This document shows, piece after piece, positions 59,685 through 64,000 of a stretch of DNA of 64,000 nucleotides. Location: positions 1-64,000 of the forward strand of contig JBGQFW010000002.1 in assembly GCA_041497115.1 (NCBI GenBank), written 5' to 3'. How positions within the stretch are numbered: the stretch's first letter is position 1; the number at the start of each line of letters is the position of its first letter. This DNA comes from AR5 sp041497115. Its GTDB lineage: Bacteria > Methylomirabilota > Methylomirabilia > Rokubacteriales > CSP1-6. Below the pieces are notes generated by a model that saw only the letters and a list, made by a program, of their open reading frames with translations, was not told where the DNA came from and made no database searches. The position numbers and the translations under genes are program-made.

Positions 59685-61909
59685 CGACCGGCTCTTTGTA
59701 GAAATTCCGGCCCGACGAGGATCTCGCGCGGCTTGGCGCCCTGGCCGGGGCCGATGATCCGGTCCTGCTCCATCATGTCGATGAAGCGGGCGGCCTTGGG
59801 ATAGCCGAGGCTCATCCGCCGCTGCAGGAACGAGATGGACCCCTGCCGCTGGCCGATCACGAGCCGCACGCAGTCCCAGTAGAGATCGTCGCGCTCGGCG
59901 CCGGCGTCGCCGTCCTCGCCGCCGCCGCCGGCGGCCGGCAGCACGATCTCCTCGTAGAGGGCCGTGCCCTGCTTGCGCAAGAACTCGCAGACGGCCTTGA
60001 CCTCGTCGTCGGCGACCCAGGCGCCGTGCACCCGCATCTGCTTGTTGGCCCCCGGCGGCACGTAGATCATGTCGCCGCGGCCGAGCAGCTGCTCGGCGCC
60101 GTTGCCGTCGAGCACCGTGCGCGAATCCACCTTCGAGGCGACCTGGAAGGCGATGCGCGTCGGAAAGTTCGCCTTGATCAGGCCGGTCACCACATCGACC
60201 GACGGTCGCTGGGTCGCGATGATCAGGTGAATCCCGACCGCGCGCGCGATCTGCGCCAGCCGCACCAGCGAGGTCTGGACGTCGCCCGCCGAGACCAGCA
60301 TGAGGTCGGCCAGCTCGTCCACGACCACCACCCAGTAGGGCAGCCGCTCCTCGGCGGTGACCGCGCGGTTGTACCCTTCGATGTTCCGCACCTGCTTGGC
60401 CTGCAGCGTGCGGTAGCGCTCGTCCATCTTGCCGACGATCCAGCGCAGGCGGGCCGCCGCCTCCTTGGCGTCGGTCACGACGGGCGCCAGCAGGTGCGGG
60501 ATGCTCTCGTACACCGAGAGCTCGAGCCGCTTGGGGTCGATCATCAGGAAGCGCACGTCGGCGGGCGTGGCCTTGTAGAGGATCGAGCAGATCATCGCGC
60601 TGAGGCCGACCGACTTGCCGCTGCCGGTGGCGCCGGCGATCAGCAGGTGCGGCATCGCGGTGAGATCGGCCACGACCGCCTGCCCCTGCACGTCCTTGCC
60701 GAGCGCCAGCGGCAGCTTGCCCTTGGACTCGGCGAACTCCGGCGACACGAAGATCTCGCGCAGGTACACGATGGAGTGGTCGTCGTTGGGCACCTCGATG
60801 GCGACGGTGCCGCGCCCCGGGATGGGGCCCACGATGCGGACGGACGCCGACTTGAGCGCCAGCGCCAGGTCGTCGGCGAGGTTCACCACCTGGCTCACCT
60901 TCACGCCGGCGGCCGGCTCGAACTCGTACGAGGTGATGATCGGCCCCGGACTGACCTGCACGATCCGGCCGTCGACCTCGAAGTCCTGCAGCTTGCGGCG
61001 GAGGATCTCCGCGTTGTCCTGCAGCTCCTCGCGCGTGCGCTTGAGCTCCTCGGGGGGCGGCGGCTTGAGCAGCCCGACCGGTGGCAGCTGGAACGCCTGG
61101 GCGCCGCCCCTGCCGAAGTCGAACGTCTCCTGCCAGGCGAGCCCCTGCTCCATCAGCCGGCCGCGCGGCCGGGCCGGCTCCACGACCAGCGGCGGCTGGA
61201 CGGCGTCCGGCTCCGCGCCCGCCGGCGCGACGCCGGGCGCCGTCGTGTCGAGCTCGAGCCGGGGCGTCGCCGGGCGCGCCCGGCGCGCGCGGCGCAGCCG
61301 GGCCAGGCGCGCGGCCGCCAGCCGCGCCACCGCCGTGTAGGACGCCTGCGTGACGAGCAGCACGCCGACGGGCACCGCGGCCGCCAGGACGAGCCAGGCG
61401 CCGAACCGCCCGAGCGCCGCGTGCAGCGCGGCCGCCAGCGCCCAGCCGACCGAGCCGCCCGTCGCGACGATACCGCCGCGGGTCACCCGCTCGGCGACGA
61501 ACGTGTCGGCCGCCTGCTGCAGCAGGCCGGCGGCGGCGAGCAGCAGGACGCCGAGGCCGGCCAGCACCACCCAGCCGCGCGCGATCTTCGGGCGCACGAA
61601 CGCCGACACGCCCCACGCGCCGAGCAGCAGCGGCAGCAGGAACCCGGCGTAGCCGAGGACGCGGAAGAGCGCCCAGCCGAGCCACCAGCCGACCGGCCCC
61701 ACGCTCGTCGCCTGCTCGCCGGGCGGCACCGCCGGATCGAAGACGGCGAGGGACACCAGCGCGAAGCCGGCGAGCGCGACGGCGAGGATCCCGCGCGCCT
61801 CGCGCACCCAGCGGCGCGCCTCGACCTTCCGGCGCGGCTTCCTGGCGCGGGACGCCGCCGGCTTCGGCGGCGCGGGCTTGTCGGTCTCGACGGAGACGAT
61901 GGCGGGCAT
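59681..61909 (-). CDS. ftsK: DNA translocase FtsK/SpoIIIE
   Basis: 742 residues from ATG 61909, which overlaps the RNase J stop (TGATG). Four N-terminal transmembrane helices (about residues 40-190), a short Pro-rich linker, then the alpha/beta motor: LLIAGATGSGKSVGLSAM (Walker A), VVVVDELADLMLV (Walker B) and IATQRPSVDVVTGLIKANFP. The C-terminal gamma winged helix (SISFLQRRMSLGYPKAARF) recognises KOPS. It moves chromosome ends at division. The linker is short compared with E. coli FtsK. Confidence 0.95.
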   Translation of the reverse strand: MPAIVSVETDKPAPPKPAASRARKPRRKVEARRWVREARGILAVALAGFALVSLAVFDPAVPPGEQATSVGPVGWWLGWALFRVLGYAGFLLPLLLGAWGVSAFVRPKIARGWVVLAGLGVLLLAAAGLLQQAADTFVAERVTRGGIVATGGSVGWALAAALHAALGRFGAWLVLAAAVPVGVLLVTQASYTAVARLAAARLARLRRARRARPATPRLELDTTAPGVAPAGAEPDAVQPPLVVEPARPRGRLMEQGLAWQETFDFGRGGAQAFQLPPVGLLKPPPPEELKRTREELQDNAEILRRKLQDFEVDGRIVQVSPGPIITSYEFEPAAGVKVSQVVNLADDLALALKSASVRIVGPIPGRGTVAIEVPNDDHSIVYLREIFVSPEFAESKGKLPLALGKDVQGQAVVADLTAMPHLLIAGATGSGKSVGLSAMICSILYKATPADVRFLMIDPKRLELSVYESIPHLLAPVVTDAKEAAARLRWIVGKMDERYRTLQAKQVRNIEGYNRAVTAEERLPYWVVVVDELADLMLVSAGDVQTSLVRLAQIARAVGIHLIIATQRPSVDVVTGLIKANFPTRIAFQVASKVDSRTVLDGNGAEQLLGRGDMIYVPPGANKQMRVHGAWVADDEVKAVCEFLRKQGTALYEEIVLPAAGGGGEDGDAGAERDDLYWDCVRLVIGQRQGSISFLQRRMSLGYPKAARFIDMMEQDRIIGPGQGAKPREILVGPEFLQRAGR

Positions 61910-63585
61910 CACACCTCCAGGATCATCGGCAGCACCACGGGCTTGCGCTGCAGGCGCTGGTTGACGAGCTGACGGACGGTCGTGCGGATCCGGCTTCCCA
62001 TCGCCTCGCGGTCCCACGGCTCGTCGGGCGCGCGCTCGGCGAGGGCCGCCACCACCGCCGCCCGCAGCTCCTCGAGCAGCGCCTCGTTCTCCCTCACGTG
62101 GAACACGCCGCGCGAGGCGATCTCGGGGCCGGTCACGAGCGCGCCCTTGGCGTCCACCGCCAGCGAGACGGCGATCACGCCGTCGTCGGCGAGGATCTCG
62201 CGGTCGCGCAGCACGACCGCGCCGACGTCGCCGATCCCCTTGCCGTCCACCAGCACGCGGCCGGCAGGAAAGCCGTCCACGACGCGCGCCGCCGTCTTGG
62301 TGACCTCGAGACCGGCGCCGTCCTCGATGAGGAAGATCCGGTCGGCGGGCAGGCCGACCGACGCCGCCAGCCGCGCGTGGCCGAGCAGGTGGCGGTACTC
62401 GCCGTGCACGGGGATGAAGTAGCGCGGCCGCGTGAGATTCAGCATGAGCTTGAGGTCTTCCTGGCTGGCGTGGCCGGAGACGTGCACGAAGGCGTTGTCG
62501 TCGTAGAGCACCTCGGCGCCCCGGCGGTACAGGGCGTTGATCACGCGGCCGATCGTGCGCTCGTGGCCGGGGATCACGCGGGCGGAGAGGACGACGAGGT
62601 CGCCGCGGAGGACCTGCACGTACTTGTGCTCGCCGGCGGCCATGAGGGCCAGCGCCGAGTGCGGCTCGCCCTGACTGCCGGTCGAGAGGATGAGCTGGCG
62701 CGCCGGCGGCAGCCCGACCACGTCCTCCAGCGGCTGGATGAGGCCGTCGGGCACCGTGAGATAGCCCAGCTCGGCCGCCATCGCCACGTTGCGGTCCATC
62801 GAGCGGCCGAGCAGCGCCACCGTGCGGCCGAAGCGCGCGGCGAGCGTGAGCACCTGCTGGATGCGGTGGATGTGCGAGGCGAAGGTGGCCAGGATGATGC
62901 GCCCGGTGGCGACCGCGAAGCGCTTGGCGAGCGCCGCGCCCACCTCGATCTCCGAGCGCGTGTGGCCGGGACGATCCACGTTGGTCGAGTCCGAGCAGAG
63001 CACGAGCACGCCCTGCTCGCCCAGCTCGGCGAAGCGCCGATAGTCGGAGGGCTGGCCGTCGAGCGGGCTCGGGTCGAGCTTGAAGTCGCCGGTGAGCACG
63101 AGCGTGCCGATCGGCGTGTCGATCGCCAGCCCCATGCCGTCCACGATCGAGTGGGTGACGCGGATCGGCTCGACCCCGAACGGCCCGACCTCGAACCGCT
63201 GCCGCGCGCGCATCGGCCGCAGGTCGGCGCCCTCCAGCAGGCCGTGCTCGCGGAGCTTGTCGCTCACCAGCGCCAGCGTCAGCGGCGTGCCGTACACCGG
63301 CACGTGCACCTGGCGCAGCAGGTAGGGGAGCGCGCCGATGTGGTCCTCGTGCCCGTGGGTCAGCACCACCGCCCGGAACCCCTCGCGGCGGGCGAGCGCG
63401 TAGGTGAAGTCGGGGATGACGTAGTCGACGCCGAGCAGCTCGTCGTCGGGAAACATGAGGCCGCAGTCCACGGCGACGAGGTCGTCCCCGGACTCGATGA
63501 GCATCATGTTCAGGCCGATCTCGCCGAGGCCGCCCAGCGGGATCAGCCGGATGGCGGGCTCGGCGGCGACGAGCGAGGGCTCCAC
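61909..63585 (-). CDS. rnj: Ribonuclease J
   Basis: 558 residues from GTG 63585 with AAAGGAG upstream. Beta-CASP metallo-beta-lactamase nuclease: LTHGHEDHIGALPYLL (about residue 74), LVLTGDFKLD, CSDSTNVDRPGHT, STGSQGEPHSALALM and HVSGHASQEDLKLML. The C-terminal domain ends near residue 555. It has 5'-3' exo- and endonuclease activity on mRNA and rRNA precursors. No RNase E is visible in the window. The stop overlaps ftsK. Confidence 0.95.
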   Translation of the reverse strand: MEPSLVAAEPAIRLIPLGGLGEIGLNMMLIESGDDLVAVDCGLMFPDDELLGVDYVIPDFTYALARREGFRAVVLTHGHEDHIGALPYLLRQVHVPVYGTPLTLALVSDKLREHGLLEGADLRPMRARQRFEVGPFGVEPIRVTHSIVDGMGLAIDTPIGTLVLTGDFKLDPSPLDGQPSDYRRFAELGEQGVLVLCSDSTNVDRPGHTRSEIEVGAALAKRFAVATGRIILATFASHIHRIQQVLTLAARFGRTVALLGRSMDRNVAMAAELGYLTVPDGLIQPLEDVVGLPPARQLILSTGSQGEPHSALALMAAGEHKYVQVLRGDLVVLSARVIPGHERTIGRVINALYRRGAEVLYDDNAFVHVSGHASQEDLKLMLNLTRPRYFIPVHGEYRHLLGHARLAASVGLPADRIFLIEDGAGLEVTKTAARVVDGFPAGRVLVDGKGIGDVGAVVLRDREILADDGVIAVSLAVDAKGALVTGPEIASRGVFHVRENEALLEELRAAVVAALAERAPDEPWDREAMGSRIRTTVRQLVNQRLQRKPVVLPMILEV

Positions 63586-63678
63586 GGCGACTCCTTTCGA
63601 CGCGTCATGTCATCGTAGCACCCGCCCTCGGCGGGCCGAAGTTTTGCGGGCCCGGCGCCCCCGCCGGCGCGCCGACGG

Positions 63679-63684
63679 TATAGT
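63679..63684 (+). promoter_or_regulatory. -10-like TATAGT before the last gene
   Basis: TATAGT ends 6 nt before GTG 63691, the cleanest of the leaderless-type -10 boxes in the window. Confidence 0.55.
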
Positions 63685-63690
63685 GCGCGG

Positions 63691-64000
63691 GTGCCGCTGC
63701 GACGGACGCGCTACCCGAGGCTGGACGCGCTCCTCGCGCGCGAGCTCGTGCGCGAGGAGGAGCCCGCCACCGCGGCGCTCATCCGCGCGCTGGCCGGCGT
63801 GCGGCGCCGCGGCGCGTTCACCCGCGCCGAGTTCCTGCGCATGTGCCGGTGGAAGAGCCCGCGGGCGCAGCACCTGTGGGAGGCCAACTCTGCCGCGCGC
63901 GTGCGCGCGGTATCCCGCGCGGTGCTGGCGACGCGCGACGAGCGGATCCGGATGGCGCGGCTGACCGGGCTCTCCGGCGTGGGGGTGCCGATGGCCTCGG
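63691..64000 (+). CDS. Hypothetical protein, cut by the window edge
   Basis: At least 103 residues from GTG 63691, open at the right edge. Strongly basic N-terminus, helical (LDALLARELVREEEPATAAL, FTRAEFLRMCRWKSPRAQ). It ends at LTGLSGVGVPMAS, which looks like the start of a helix-hairpin-helix-like turn. I do not recognise a family from this part. Divergent from RNase J. Confidence 0.55.
   Translation, partial: MPLRRTRYPRLDALLARELVREEEPATAALIRALAGVRRRGAFTRAEFLRMCRWKSPRAQHLWEANSAARVRAVSRAVLATRDERIRMARLTGLSGVGVPMAS

Overview
The window is a stretch of a very GC-rich (about 70% by eye) bacterial chromosome, gene-dense on both strands with short or overlapping gene junctions. LolA, many lipobox lipoproteins, a PilB-type pilus ATPase and periplasmic substrate-binding proteins indicate a diderm (Gram-negative) cell. 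The mix of a tungsten-type aldehyde oxidoreductase, a xanthine-dehydrogenase-like subunit, orphan ABC binding proteins, AidB-like acyl-CoA dehydrogenase and pyruvoyl arginine decarboxylase reminds me of Candidatus Rokubacteria/Methylomirabilota-type soil bacteria. That placement is an inference and was not tested.

Layout: 1-9.5 kb holds tRNA-Asp, tRNA-Val, a broken PaaI-type thioesterase, an AOR-family enzyme, two large TPR proteins and a HAD phosphatase. 9.5-15.7 kb carries rarA, ddl-murG (cell wall), a Nth-like glycosylase, an orphan NMT1-like binding protein and maf. 15.7-18.8 kb is a polyamine locus: divergent speD-speE and pyruvoyl arginine decarboxylase-speB, running from arginine to agmatine, putrescine and an aminopropylated polyamine. 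The aminopropyltransferase looks like the ACL5/thermospermine-synthase type. 18.8-24.2 kb has two methyltransferases and a lipoprotein metallo-hydrolase / histidine kinase / HD-GYP operon. 24.2-29.5 kb is alaS, recX and a recA interrupted by a 147-residue mini-intein.

29.5-40.4 kb is a long leftward block: an exported CHAT-TPR lipoprotein flanked by small lipoproteins, thpR, a TPR lipoprotein, cinA, pgpA, rimO, yajQ, lolA, aat and pilB. 40.6-47.5 kb holds an SDR, a VOC dioxygenase, a lone molybdopterin hydroxylase subunit, an orphan branched-chain-type binding protein and an EEP nuclease. 47.6-50.9 kb is a siroheme nitrite/sulfite reductase fused to a Rieske domain plus two siroheme-synthesis genes. 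51-59.7 kb has MFS, MBL, acyl-CoA dehydrogenase, an ECF sigma/anti-sigma pair and a divergent response regulator/histidine kinase pair. 59.7-64 kb has ftsK, RNase J and a gene cut by the window edge.

Two expression patterns run through the window. First, more than a dozen genes have a TAnnnT-like -10 hexamer 6-8 nt before the start codon, as expected for leaderless mRNAs. Second, four genes (maf, an MBL lipoprotein, thpR, recX) have no ATG/GTG/TTG where the protein family must begin. In three of them a near-cognate CTG or ATA overlaps the upstream stop codon, suggesting translational coupling. No rRNA, CRISPR array, transposase or prophage was seen.
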